This document shows, one piece after another, positions 49,339-57,389 of a stretch of DNA of 64,000 nt (the first letter of the stretch is position 1; every line of letters begins with the position of its first letter). The notes under the pieces were generated by a model that was given only the letters and a program-made list of their open reading frames with translations, did not search any database and was not told the DNA's origin. This DNA comes from JASHPR01 sp963749145 (GTDB lineage Bacteria > Actinomycetota > Actinomycetes > Streptosporangiales > Streptosporangiaceae): assembly GCA_963749145.1 (NCBI GenBank), contig CAVVLN010000001.1:1178001-1242000 (forward strand), given 5' to 3'. The position numbers were made by a program, and so were the translations under genes.

Positions 49339-50777
49339 GCGTTCCTCCCGCCAGTCACGTCGCCGGTCACATCTCCGGTCACGTCGCGGGTCACGTCGCC
49401 GGTCACGTCGAACAGGACCCCGCGGTTCAGGATGCCCCGCGGGTCGAAGGCCCGCTTCACCCGGCGCATCAGGTCCAGGGCGACCGGATCGGCCAGTTCC
49501 AGGAAGTAGCGCTTCTTGGCCTGCCCGATGCCGTGCTCGCCGCTGATCGCGCCGCCCCGGGCGACGGCCGCGGCGAGGATGCCGCGGAGCATCTCACTCC
49601 GCGGCCCGGGGTCAGGCTGGAACACGGCCAGGTGGACGTTGCCGTCGCCCGCGTGCCCGGCGCCGATCGCCAGCCCGCCGTGGCGCTGGGCGATCTCGGC
49701 CACCTCGGCCAGGAAGCCCGCCATGGCCGCGCGCGGCACCACCGTGTCCAGGATGTCGTCGGCCCCGGCGCTGCGGGCCGCCCAGAACGCCTTCTCCCGC
49801 GCCTGGACGAGCTTGCGCGCGGCCCGGGCCGGCAGCACGTAGACGTCGGGCGCGCCGAGCCTGCTCAGCAACTCGGCGGTCTCCTCGGTCGCGCCGGCCA
49901 GCCGCTCCTCGCTGCGCTCCTCGAGCATCACGACCAGGTAGGCCAGGGTCGCGTCCCGGATCGCGGCCGGGATCGGCAGGTCGATGTCCTCGTTCTGGGT
50001 GATCACCGACATCGTCATTACATCGATGTACTCGAGGATCAGCGGCCCGATCCCGCTGGCCACGATGTCGGGCACCGCCGCGGTGACCTGCGCCAGCGAC
50101 GGGAACGGGGCCAGCACGGTCGCCTGGGCGGTCAGCCGCGGGTACAGCCGGACCGTGGCCTCGGTGACCAGCGCCAGGGTGCCCTCCGAGCCGGTGATCA
50201 GCTGGGTCAGGTCGTACCCGCTGCTCTCCTTGACGATCTTCCCGCCGGTGCGCAGCACCTCCCCCGACGCCAGCACGGCCTCCAGGCCCAGCACGTGGCG
50301 CCGGGTGACGCCGTACTTGACCGCCCGCATCCCGCCCGCGTTGGTGGCGATGGTCCCGCCCAGGCTGGCGCTCATCTCCCCCGGGTACACCGGGTACACC
50401 AGGCCCCGGTCGGCCGCGGCCTCGTCCAGCGCGGCGAGCGTCACACCCGGCTGCACGGTCGCCGTGTGGTTCGCGGTGTCGATCTCCAGGATCTGGTTCA
50501 TCCGCTCGAACGAGATCACGAGCCCGCCGCTTTCCGGGACCGCGGCGCCGGACAGCCCGGTTCCCGAGCCGCGCGCGGTCACGGCCAGCCCCTGCTCGCC
50601 CGCGACCCGCAGCAGCGCCGCGACCTCGGCGGTGCTCCCCGGCCTGACCACGAACCCCGGCGGCACGGCCGCGACGGTCAGGCTCTCGTCGTGGCCGTAC
50701 TCCGGCGGCAGGTCCCCGGCCGGGAGCACGTGATCCGCGCCCACGGCAGCGGCCAACAGCGATCGCGTGTCAGTCAC
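49335..50777 (-). CDS. FAD-linked 2-hydroxyacid dehydrogenase (GlcD/D-lactate dehydrogenase type)
   Basis: A 480-residue FAD-binding PCMH protein. VTARGSGTGLSGAAVPESGG and GGTIATNAGGMRAVKYGVTR are the FAD motifs, GSEGTLALVTEATVRLYP is typical, and the C-terminal oxidase domain has GHAGDGNVHLAVF and SGEHGIGQAKKRYF. Probable substrates are glycolate, D-lactate or similar. The last residues are a 12-bp coding repeat (five DVT units). It overlaps the ThDP-enzyme start by ATGA. Confidence 0.9.
   Translation of the reverse strand: MTDTRSLLAAAVGADHVLPAGDLPPEYGHDESLTVAAVPPGFVVRPGSTAEVAALLRVAGEQGLAVTARGSGTGLSGAAVPESGGLVISFERMNQILEIDTANHTATVQPGVTLAALDEAAADRGLVYPVYPGEMSASLGGTIATNAGGMRAVKYGVTRRHVLGLEAVLASGEVLRTGGKIVKESSGYDLTQLITGSEGTLALVTEATVRLYPRLTAQATVLAPFPSLAQVTAAVPDIVASGIGPLILEYIDVMTMSVITQNEDIDLPIPAAIRDATLAYLVVMLEERSEERLAGATEETAELLSRLGAPDVYVLPARAARKLVQAREKAFWAARSAGADDILDTVVPRAAMAGFLAEVAEIAQRHGGLAIGAGHAGDGNVHLAVFQPDPGPRSEMLRGILAAAVARGGAISGEHGIGQAKKRYFLELADPVALDLMRRVKRAFDPRGILNRGVLFDVTGDVTRDVTGDVTGDVTGGRNA
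49354..49413. repeat. 12-bp in-frame coding repeat, five copies
   Basis: GTCACGTCGCCG-like units begin at 49354, 49366, 49378, 49390 and 49402. Read on the minus strand they encode five consecutive (G/R)DVT repeats at the end of the FAD-oxidase protein. Confidence 0.88.
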
Positions 50778-50901
50778 GAGGACCTCCTCGGCCGTTCCGT
50801 TCCGCCAGATGCCGGCGCCGGGCCCGCGGTTACCGCAGGCACGATTATCCCGAACGCGACGTCTCGGGCGTCCCGGGCCCCGAAGGCGTTAATGCCGGGC
50901 C

Positions 50902-51618
50902 CTAGTGCAGCCGCTGTACCGCGGGCCCAGGCCCCGGGGCGCCAGGCGGGGATTCCGGCTGGAGCTCGAACCAGACCGCGCGAACCGGCACGTCGCCGCC
51001 GTTCCAGGAGCGGTGCGGAACGGTGGAATCGAAGGCCACCGAGTCCCCGGCCTCCAGGATGTAGTTCTCGAAGCCGACCTGGATGCACAGGACGCCTTCC
51101 AGAACGAGGCCGTACTCGCGACCGTTGTGCCAGATGGCCTCGTCGCCGGACATCGACCCACCGCCGACGTCGTAATAGATCTCCAGGAACTCCGCGGCCG
51201 CCTCGGGAACCGGGTTCAGGCGCTCCCACCGGACGCCGTGCTCGAGGGAGATGTGGGGCCGGCCGTTCCGGCGCTGCACCACGCCCTGCTCAACGGCCGA
51301 CGGCGCGGGCGCCGAGGCGGGCGGCGGCACCGGCTCGGGCGCAGCCGTCGTGCTCCCTCCCCCGTCCCCGTCGGTTACGAAAAGGCTGTCCATGGACACG
51401 CCCAGAAAACTGGTCAGCGCATAGAGCGTGCTCACCGAGGGAGCTATCTTGCCGAGTTCGATCTGGGAGATCAGGCTCGCCGAGCAGGCTGTCTGACGGG
51501 CGAGTTCACGGACCCCGATACCGCGGCGCTGGCGTGCCTCTCGCAGCCGCGCCCCCAGGAGATGGCGGTCACTGGCGGTCCGTTCTGGCGGACTGCCCGC
51601 CACTGACGTTCCGGGCAC
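50902..51618 (-). CDS. XRE-family regulator with C-terminal cupin
   Basis: A 238-residue regulator. HTH: LREARQRRGIGVRELARQTACSASLISQIE in two linked parts with PSVSTLYALTSFLGVSMD. Then a linker, and a cupin: GREYGLVLEGVLCIQVG, GDSVAFDSTVPHRSWNGG and VWFELQPE. This HTH-cupin layout occurs in regulators of amine, amino-acid or carboxylate catabolism. GTG 51618 is used because a TATACT -10 ends 6 nt before it, implying a leaderless message. It may regulate the neighbouring oxidase/ThDP pair. Confidence 0.87.
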   Translation of the reverse strand: MPGTSVAGSPPERTASDRHLLGARLREARQRRGIGVRELARQTACSASLISQIELGKIAPSVSTLYALTSFLGVSMDSLFVTDGDGGGSTTAAPEPVPPPASAPAPSAVEQGVVQRRNGRPHISLEHGVRWERLNPVPEAAAEFLEIYYDVGGGSMSGDEAIWHNGREYGLVLEGVLCIQVGFENYILEAGDSVAFDSTVPHRSWNGGDVPVRAVWFELQPESPPGAPGPGPAVQRLH

Positions 51619-51765
51619 GCGCTGAGTATAGCGCTCACCTAACCGCAACCTGTGCGGCCTTACTGGACGAACGGCCCGGCGGCGGACTGGTGCGAAGTAT
51701 TTATTGACAGGGCGGCCCGCGGAAATCAGAACCAACCCTCGGTCACGTCCGCAATGGCAGCCGGG

Positions 51766-51882
51766 CCCGGTCCGACGGCGCCCGGTCTGACGGCGCCCGG
51801 TCCGACCGCCCGGTCTGACGGCGCCCGGTCTGACGGCGCCCGTCTGACGGCGCCCGGTCTGACGGCGCCCGGTCTGACGGCG
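51766..51882. repeat. 15-bp tandem repeat between PPOX and XRE genes, eight copies
   Basis: Units of CCCGGTCTGACGGCG begin at 51766, 51781, 51796 (13 bp), 51809, 51824, 51839 (14 bp), 51853 and 51868. The array ends 15 bp from the stop of the PPOX gene. Confidence 0.92.
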
Positions 51883-51897
51883 CCCGGACCCTGCCGC

Positions 51898-52299
51898 TCA
51901 GGACAGGACATGCCGGACCCGCTGGCGGTCCGGCTCGATCCGCAGGACCACCCGCTCGCTCCGGATCAGGCTCTCGTTGAACGGCTGGCCCATGTAACGG
52001 TGGGCCAGCTTCTCGATGTGCTCGCGCGCCTGCGGCCCGGTGATCCGCTCGACCACTCGTCCGCTCACGTCCGCGTACCGCTGGTCGTCGTTCGAATCCA
52101 TGATCATCACCGCCACGCGCGGATCCGCGACCACGTTCTTGTACTTGCGCCGGTGGACCTCGGTGTTGACCAGGATGTGATCATCGTCGCAGTCCACCCA
52201 CACGACGTGAGTCATGGGAGCGCCGCCCGGGAGCAGGCTCGTGAAGGCGGCGAAGTTCCTCCCCTGGGCCAGCTCCCGGACTTCCGGGTCGATCGCCAC
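51898..52299 (-). CDS. PPOX-class (F420-dependent type) flavin/deazaflavin protein
   Basis: A 133-residue split-barrel protein. It starts IDPEVRELAQGRNFAAF, with TSLLPGGAPMTHVVWVD, HRRKYKNVVADPRVAVMIMD and RYADVSGRVVERI, the usual PPOX/F420 pattern. GTG 52299 is preceded by AAAGGAG. Proteins of this class reduce small molecules or bind F420; the substrate is unknown. Its leader is a 24-bp tandem repeat, and its tail meets another repeat. Confidence 0.88.
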   Translation of the reverse strand: MAIDPEVRELAQGRNFAAFTSLLPGGAPMTHVVWVDCDDDHILVNTEVHRRKYKNVVADPRVAVMIMDSNDDQRYADVSGRVVERITGPQAREHIEKLAHRYMGQPFNESLIRSERVVLRIEPDRQRVRHVLS

Positions 52300-52309
52300 G
52301 GCTGGCTCC

Positions 52310-52381
52310 TTTCCTACGACGCCACGCATCCGGTTTCCTACGGCTCCACGCATCCGGTTTCCTACGGCTCCACGTAGCCGA
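52310..52381. repeat. 24-bp tandem repeat upstream of the PPOX gene, three copies
   Basis: Units begin at 52310, 52334 and 52358, each starting TTTCCTACG and ending in CATCCGG or a variant. The array sits directly upstream of the PPOX ribosome-binding site, and the third unit carries the stop codon of the upstream cupin-like remnant. Confidence 0.9.
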
Positions 52382-52475
52382 CCTCGTCGTACTCTCCCAC
52401 GCCGCCGTAGAGGGCGATGGCGCTGCAGGTCTGCTCGCGGTTGTTGTGAAAACTGTGCGGCTCGCCGTGTGTTAA
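52362..52475 (-). pseudogene. C-terminal remnant of a small cupin-like protein
   Basis: A protein-like stretch of about 35 codons (HGEPHSFHNNREQT, then ALYGGVGEYDEVGY) is in an open frame with no plausible start or upstream domain. The HSFHN segment looks like a cupin metal/turn motif, but this is a weak call. The sequence before it, to 52640, is not protein-like. It may be all that remains of a gene after the AT-rich/HNH segment arrived or after a deletion. Confidence 0.4.
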
Positions 52476-52785
52476 GCACAGATGACCAGCATGATAACCA
52501 GAGACCCGCGTCCCGAGCGATCGCCGCCTTCCCCGGCGACCCTGTGCGTTCGCACTGCACGCTCGGCCGGCGGCCGACCCTCGACCGGGCGGCGGCAGGG
52601 TTGCCGTCCAGCAGCAACCGTTATCCAGAACCCGCGCCACCGCCTCTCCCCCGCCCCCTCCTGCGCTGTCGACAGGTATCCAATTTTATCGCTACTAAAT
52701 ATGAGCTGCTTGGCAGCATGGCATGGTATAGTCGTTTTAGATTTCGAAAGAGCGCCGTACACCTAGTGAGCGGGGGTCTAGCGAG
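52476..52785. other. AT-rich interval before the HNH nuclease gene
   Basis: About 310 bp with no supported gene. From 52670 to 52760 it is strikingly AT-rich for this genome (TTTTATC, CTACTAAATATGAG, GTTTTAGATTTCG). TATAGT (52727-52732) could be a -10 element for the nuclease gene. Such a composition break often marks acquired DNA. Confidence 0.55.
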
Positions 52786-54357
52786 GTGTGTGGTCCCGGC
52801 CAGTCGCCCGCCTCGCCCGCCACGGCGGCGGAGGCGCTGGTGGCGATCAACGCGGGGCTGCGCTATCTCAACGAGGTCGACGCGACCGGGCTGACCAGCG
52901 TCGAGCAGGCCGAGTGCCTGCGCGGGCTCGGGCAGGCCGAGGCGATGCACACCGCGGCCCGCTCGAAGGTGCTGGCCGCGTTCAGCGCCGCCGGCGGTTA
53001 CGAAGACGACGGGCACGGCACCACCAGGACCTGGCTCAAATGGCAGACCCGGATCACCGCCAGCGCGGCCGGCGCGGCGGTGGGGTGGGCGCGGCGGCTG
53101 TCGGCGCATCCGGCGGTGGCCGGGGCGCTGGTCGCCGGGACGCTGTCGCCGTCGTGGGCGCGGCAGATCTGCGACTGGACCGATCTGCTGCCCGAGGAGC
53201 ACCGGGCCGACGCGGACCAGATCCTGCTCGGCGCGGCCGCCGCCGGCGCCGCCCTGGCCGACCTCGGCGCCCTGGCGGAGGAGATGCGGCGCCGGCTGGC
53301 CAAACCCGACCACGACGACGGTGACGGGTTCGAAGACCGGTGGGTGCGGCTGGAGACCACCTTCGGCGGCGCCGGCAAGCTCGACGGCGACCTGGCCCCC
53401 GGCTGCGCCGCGGCGCTGGGCGCGGTGCTGGATGCGCTGGGCAAGCGGGCCGGGCCGGAGGATCTGCGCAGCAAGGGCCAGCGTCAGCACGACGCCCTCG
53501 AAGAAGCGTGCCGACGGCTGATCGCCGCCGGGGGGCTGCCCGAGCGGGCCGGGCAGCCCACCCAGATCCTGCTCCATTTGACTCTGGATCAGCTCCGCGG
53601 CCAGCCCGGCGCCGCCGATGCCGAGACGGCCTGGCCGGGCGCTGCGGCGCCGCCGGGCGCGGACTGCGACGCCGCGATCGTCCCGGTCGTCACCGGCCGG
53701 GTGGACCCCGGCGTGCTGGACCGCCTCGCCGCCGCCCTGCTGCGCGACCCCGGCCCCGGCGGGCCCGCCACCCCGGATCACGCCCGGCCCGGCCAGCCCG
53801 CCGCCCCCGGCGCGCCGGACCAGCCCGGGCCCGCCTCCGGCCCCGGCGCCCGCCACCACGACGACCCGGCCGCGGCCCGGCGGGCCCGGGCCGCGGATGA
53901 CCGGCGGGCCCGGGCCGACCGGGCCGCCCGGCAGCTGATCATCACCGCCGCCGCCGACCTGCTCTCGGGACCCCGCGGCCTCGCGGCTTACCTGCGCACC
54001 CGGCTGACACCGGACACCGTCGCGTCGGTCAGCCTGCCCCTGGACATCGGCACCATCACCGACACCATCCCGGTCCACCTGCGCCGCGCGGTCGCCGTCC
54101 GCGACCGGCACTGCCGCTTCCCGGGCTGTGACCAGCCGGTGGCGGCCTGCCAGCCGCACCACCTCATCCCCCGGGCCCAAGGCGGGCCGACCTGCCTGAC
54201 TAACCTCTTGCTCTTGTGTTCCTTCCACCATTTGATCGCCGTGCACCGGTGGGGCTGGGGCATCGTTTTGCACCCCGACGGCACCGTCACCGCCACCAGC
54301 CCCACCGGCGACCGCACCCTGCACAGCCACGGACCGCCCACCCCCGCCGCCGCCTGA
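52786..54357 (+). CDS. DUF222/13E12-type HNH endonuclease
   Basis: A 523-residue protein from GTG 52786. The DUF222 domain covers about 20-330 (helical, with TTRTWLKWQTRITASAAG and SPSWARQICDW), followed by a Pro/Gly/Ala-rich stretch. The C-terminal HNH site is CRFPGCDQPVAACQPHHLIP, with CSFHHLIAVHRWGW; paired Cys and HH residues are all present. This family is often repeated in actinobacterial genomes and thought to be mobile. The gene follows an AT-rich interval and ends 11 bp from a convergent gene. Confidence 0.92.
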   Translation: MCGPGQSPASPATAAEALVAINAGLRYLNEVDATGLTSVEQAECLRGLGQAEAMHTAARSKVLAAFSAAGGYEDDGHGTTRTWLKWQTRITASAAGAAVGWARRLSAHPAVAGALVAGTLSPSWARQICDWTDLLPEEHRADADQILLGAAAAGAALADLGALAEEMRRRLAKPDHDDGDGFEDRWVRLETTFGGAGKLDGDLAPGCAAALGAVLDALGKRAGPEDLRSKGQRQHDALEEACRRLIAAGGLPERAGQPTQILLHLTLDQLRGQPGAADAETAWPGAAAPPGADCDAAIVPVVTGRVDPGVLDRLAAALLRDPGPGGPATPDHARPGQPAAPGAPDQPGPASGPGARHHDDPAAARRARAADDRRARADRAARQLIITAAADLLSGPRGLAAYLRTRLTPDTVASVSLPLDIGTITDTIPVHLRRAVAVRDRHCRFPGCDQPVAACQPHHLIPRAQGGPTCLTNLLLLCSFHHLIAVHRWGWGIVLHPDGTVTATSPTGDRTLHSHGPPTPAAA

Positions 54358-54368
54358 GCGGCGCGAGG

Positions 54369-55163
54369 TTACCGCGACTTGACCCCGACGGCGGCAAGCG
54401 CGTACACGGGCTTTCCGACCGGTTCGCCGCCGGTCCCCGCCATCCATCTGTGCACCTCGCATACTCCCGGCCCGACGGGCTCCAGCCCGGCCAGCATCGA
54501 CGCCAGATCCGCGGCGTCGTGGTTCCAGAACCGGGTATGCGTCGCGGTCTGCTGTACCCGGCCGGCGAGTTCCTTGTCCTCGTAATGCCCCGAAGACACG
54601 ATCAGCCATGAGCCCCGGGCGGCCCGGCTCATGTACCGGGCACACACGGCGGCAGCCGGGCCGGCGGGCAGGAAATGAAGCACCGCAGCCAAGATGACGG
54701 CGACCGGCTGGGACATATCGATCACCGCGCGCACCTGCGGATTCGCCAGCACCGTGTCCGGCTCGGTCAGGTCGGCCTGCACCGCGGCGAGCCCCTCGCC
54801 GCGAGCAAGCAGCGCCTCCCCGTGCCGCACCGCCACCGGGTCGATATCGACGTAGCACACCCGGGCGTCCGGGATCACTTCCCGCACCGCCTCGTGCACC
54901 GCCGGGTGCGCGGGCAGCCCGGAGCCGAGGTCGAGGAACTGGCTGATGCCCGCCGCGGCGGCGCGGGCCGCCGCGGCGCAGATGAACTCCCGGTTGTGCC
55001 GGACCAATTGCGGCAGCGCCGGGTTCACCTCGGCCATCCGCCCGCCCATATCCCGGTCGGAAGCGAAATGGTCCTTCCCGCCCAGCCAGTAGTCGTAGAC
55101 ACGGGCGACGCTCGGCCGGGTCACGTCGATGCCCGCCGGGGGGTTCTCGTCCGTCACGACCAC
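54369..55163 (-). CDS. DUF574-type SAM-dependent methyltransferase
   Basis: A 264-residue member of the SAM-dependent methyltransferase family (Methyltransf_19) found in actinomycetes. DVTRPSVARVYDYWLGGKDHFASD is the characteristic start; FLDLGSGLPAHPAVHE is motif I and VCYVDIDPVAVRHGEALL the acidic strand-2 motif; IDMSQPVAVILAAVLHFLP follows. Substrate unknown. Start at GTG 55163. Convergent with the HNH gene. Confidence 0.92.
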   Translation of the reverse strand: MVVTDENPPAGIDVTRPSVARVYDYWLGGKDHFASDRDMGGRMAEVNPALPQLVRHNREFICAAAARAAAAGISQFLDLGSGLPAHPAVHEAVREVIPDARVCYVDIDPVAVRHGEALLARGEGLAAVQADLTEPDTVLANPQVRAVIDMSQPVAVILAAVLHFLPAGPAAAVCARYMSRAARGSWLIVSSGHYEDKELAGRVQQTATHTRFWNHDAADLASMLAGLEPVGPGVCEVHRWMAGTGGEPVGKPVYALAAVGVKSR

Positions 55164-55260
55164 AGGCTACTCAGCCCGGCCCGCCGGCCCCTGGATGCGG
55201 GCCCGCCCGCGCCGCGTAGTCCTTCGGGATCGCCCCGGGAACATGCCAAGCTTGGTGGCC

Positions 55261-55923
55261 ATGTCCACCGATACCGAGCGCGCCCGGGAACGAGACGACG
55301 ACCTGCCGAGCGTAGATCGCCTGCTCACGCTGTCCGACGGCGTGGTCGCGATCGCCCTGACCCTGCTCGTGCTGCAGCTCAGGGTGCCGCCGGTGAGCCA
55401 TCTTGCCCATCCGGACTCGGCCTCCGAGCTCGCCACGCAGCTGGCCAAGGACTCCGACCAGATAATCAGCTACCTGATCTCGTTCTACGTGATCGCGCAC
55501 TTCTGGCTGATCCACCACCGGGTGTTCAGCCAGCTAGCCGGGCAGCGGGAGAGCCTGGCCTGGTGGAACTTCGCGTTCCTGTTCACGATCACGATCATGC
55601 CGTTCACCAGCGACCTGCTGGGCCAGTACGCCAGCAACCCGCTCGCGGTCGACATCTTCGCCCTGAACCTGCTGCTGGCCAGCCTGGCCACGCAGGCCAC
55701 GCTCGACCTCGGGCGGCGCAAGGGGCTGATGACCCCCGGGTCGCACGACCTAGCCCGGCGCGCCGGGCTGATGCGCGTGGCCGGAGCCACGCTGGTCCTC
55801 GTCATATCCATGGGCCTGGCCTGGTGGAACGCCGACGCCGCCAAGTACTGCTGGCTGCTGCTCGCACTCGTGCCGCGCGTCGTCGACTGGTGGTCGCGGC
55901 GGCGCACCGCGGGGACGGCCTGA
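55261..55923 (+). CDS. TMEM175-family (DUF1211) potassium-channel-like protein
   Basis: A 220-residue protein with about six membrane helices. RLLTLSDGVVAIALTLLVLQL is the first-helix filter motif; the family consensus is FSDG, and here Leu replaces Phe. WLIHHRVF and WWNFAFLFTITIMPF correspond to the other conserved helices. Bacterial TMEM175 proteins conduct K+ with low selectivity. ATG 55261 sits right after the palindrome CCAAGCTTGG (55246-55255). Confidence 0.85.
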   Translation: MSTDTERARERDDDLPSVDRLLTLSDGVVAIALTLLVLQLRVPPVSHLAHPDSASELATQLAKDSDQIISYLISFYVIAHFWLIHHRVFSQLAGQRESLAWWNFAFLFTITIMPFTSDLLGQYASNPLAVDIFALNLLLASLATQATLDLGRRKGLMTPGSHDLARRAGLMRVAGATLVLVISMGLAWWNADAAKYCWLLLALVPRVVDWWSRRRTAGTA

Positions 55924-55944
55924 CCACGGGGCTAGCATCGTGAC

Positions 55945-56724
55945 ATGGGGTTCGAGCACATACTGGTCGAGCGGTCCGGCGACTTCGCGACCATCACGAT
56001 GAACCGGCCGCAGCGGCGCAACGCGCTGTCGCTGCCGCACATGCGCGAGCTGATCACGGCGTTCCGGGAGATCGGGGACAGTGACGCGCTCGGCATCATC
56101 CTGGCCGGCAACGGCCCGGTGTTCAGCGCCGGGCACGACCTCGCCGACGTGGCCGAGGCCGACCTGCCCGCCGTCCGCTCCCTGCTGATGACCTGCACCG
56201 AGCTGATGACGCTCATGCAGCAGGTGCCCCAGCCGGTGGTGGCTCGCGTGCACGGGCTGGCCACGGCCGCGGGCTGCCAGCTGGTCGCGACTGCCGACCT
56301 GGCCGTGGCCAGCGAGAACGCCGGCTTCGCCGCGCCCGGGGGCAAGGGCGGCTGGTTCTGCCACACGCCGATGGTGGCGATCGCCAGGAACGTGGGTCGC
56401 AAGCGGGCCATGGAGATGGCCCTGTCCGGAGAAGTCGTCGACGCGCCCACCGCGCTCGAATGGGGCCTGGTCAACCGGGTGGTCCCGGCCGACCAGCTTG
56501 ACTGGGCCACCCAGGACCTGCTGGAACGGGTCACGCTGGGCTCGGCGGACAGCAAGGGCATCGGCAAGCAGGCCCTTTACGCCCAGATCGACCTCGACCA
56601 GCCCAAGGCCTACGCCTACGCGGTCGAGGTCATGGCCGCGACCAGCCAGCTGCCGGACGCGCGCGAGGGGATGCGCGCGTTCCTCGGCAAGCGCAAGCCG
56701 CAGTGGCGCCGCGGGCGGCCGTAA
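55945..56724 (+). CDS. Enoyl-CoA hydratase/isomerase family protein
   Basis: A 259-residue crotonase-fold protein. It has TITMNRPQRRNALSLPHMREL, FSAGHDLADV as part of the oxyanion hole, and ARVHGLATAAGCQLVATADLAVASENAGFAAPGGKGGWF. The exact reaction is open: some residues differ from classic hydratases. ATG 55945 is 21 nt after the TMEM175 stop. Probably acts in fatty-acid or side-chain CoA catabolism. Confidence 0.9.
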   Translation: MGFEHILVERSGDFATITMNRPQRRNALSLPHMRELITAFREIGDSDALGIILAGNGPVFSAGHDLADVAEADLPAVRSLLMTCTELMTLMQQVPQPVVARVHGLATAAGCQLVATADLAVASENAGFAAPGGKGGWFCHTPMVAIARNVGRKRAMEMALSGEVVDAPTALEWGLVNRVVPADQLDWATQDLLERVTLGSADSKGIGKQALYAQIDLDQPKAYAYAVEVMAATSQLPDAREGMRAFLGKRKPQWRRGRP

Positions 56725-56727
56725 CGC

Positions 56728-57132
56728 TCACGCGTACGGCTCGGCCATGACCACCAGATAGCCATCGAGGTCCCGGATCCAGATCTCGCGGTGCCCGGCG
56801 TTGGGATTGACGTGCACGTCGGTCACGATGCGCGCGCCCGCCGCCCGGATCCGGCCGACCGCGGCGTCGAAGTCCGCCGCCTCGAACCAGAGCGCCACGC
56901 CATTCCCGGCCGGCTGGCCGGGATCGCCGATGGTGCCGTGATGGTGGCCGATCTCGTTCCCGTGCAGCTGCATGATCAGCTGCCCGTCGACCAGCAACTG
57001 CTCGTACTCGGGCCCCCCGTGGCCGCTGGCCGCGCCGAGCACCCGCTGGTACCAGCGGCTCGCTTGCTCCACGTCGGCGACGGCGATCATCGGCTGAGGA
57101 CGGACGGACGGGACACGCGGTGAGTTGGTCAT
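56728..57132 (-). CDS. VOC-family (glyoxalase-like) protein
   Basis: A 134-residue vicinal-oxygen-chelate protein. Two beta-alpha-beta-beta-beta modules are visible: MIAVADVEQASRWYQRVLG to LIMQLHG, and GVALWFEAADFDAAVGRIRAAGARI to IWIRDLDGYLVVMAEP. Metal-type His and Glu residues are present in part (QLHG, AEPY). Convergent with the enoyl-CoA hydratase gene with 3 bp between. Role unknown; antibiotic-binding or lyase activity are family options. Confidence 0.87.
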   Translation of the reverse strand: MTNSPRVPSVRPQPMIAVADVEQASRWYQRVLGAASGHGGPEYEQLLVDGQLIMQLHGNEIGHHHGTIGDPGQPAGNGVALWFEAADFDAAVGRIRAAGARIVTDVHVNPNAGHREIWIRDLDGYLVVMAEPYA

Positions 57133-57317
57133 AACCGCAGGTTAGGCACGGCGGCCCCGGCCGCCTTGGACAAATCGGCGGCCCAGCCTCCGGCGCCGGG
57201 ATGTTTAGCGCCGGCCCTCCCGGACAGTTTGGTGAGCCGAAGACCCCATTCGAGGCGATTTCCCGAGATTCCCGTGAGGGGGCATCGGGACGCCGGAAGT
57301 CCCAGGAGGGCAGAGCC

Positions 57318-57389
57318 ATTTATATCGGCATTGGCACGCTGGTTCTCATCGTCGTCATCGTGCTCATCATCCTGTTCCTGCGCCGATAG
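57318..57389 (+). CDS. Small single-helix membrane protein with ATT start
   Basis: A 23-residue protein: YIGIGTLVLIVVIVLIILFL followed by RR. AGGAGG lies 8 nt before ATT 57318, the ideal distance, while no ATG/GTG is available nearby; an ATG at 57201 would add 39 residues that look like untranslated sequence. Similar very small membrane proteins ending in Arg are common in actinomycetes. ATT may be a real rare start or a changed ATG. Confidence 0.6.
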   Translation: MYIGIGTLVLIVVIVLIILFLRR

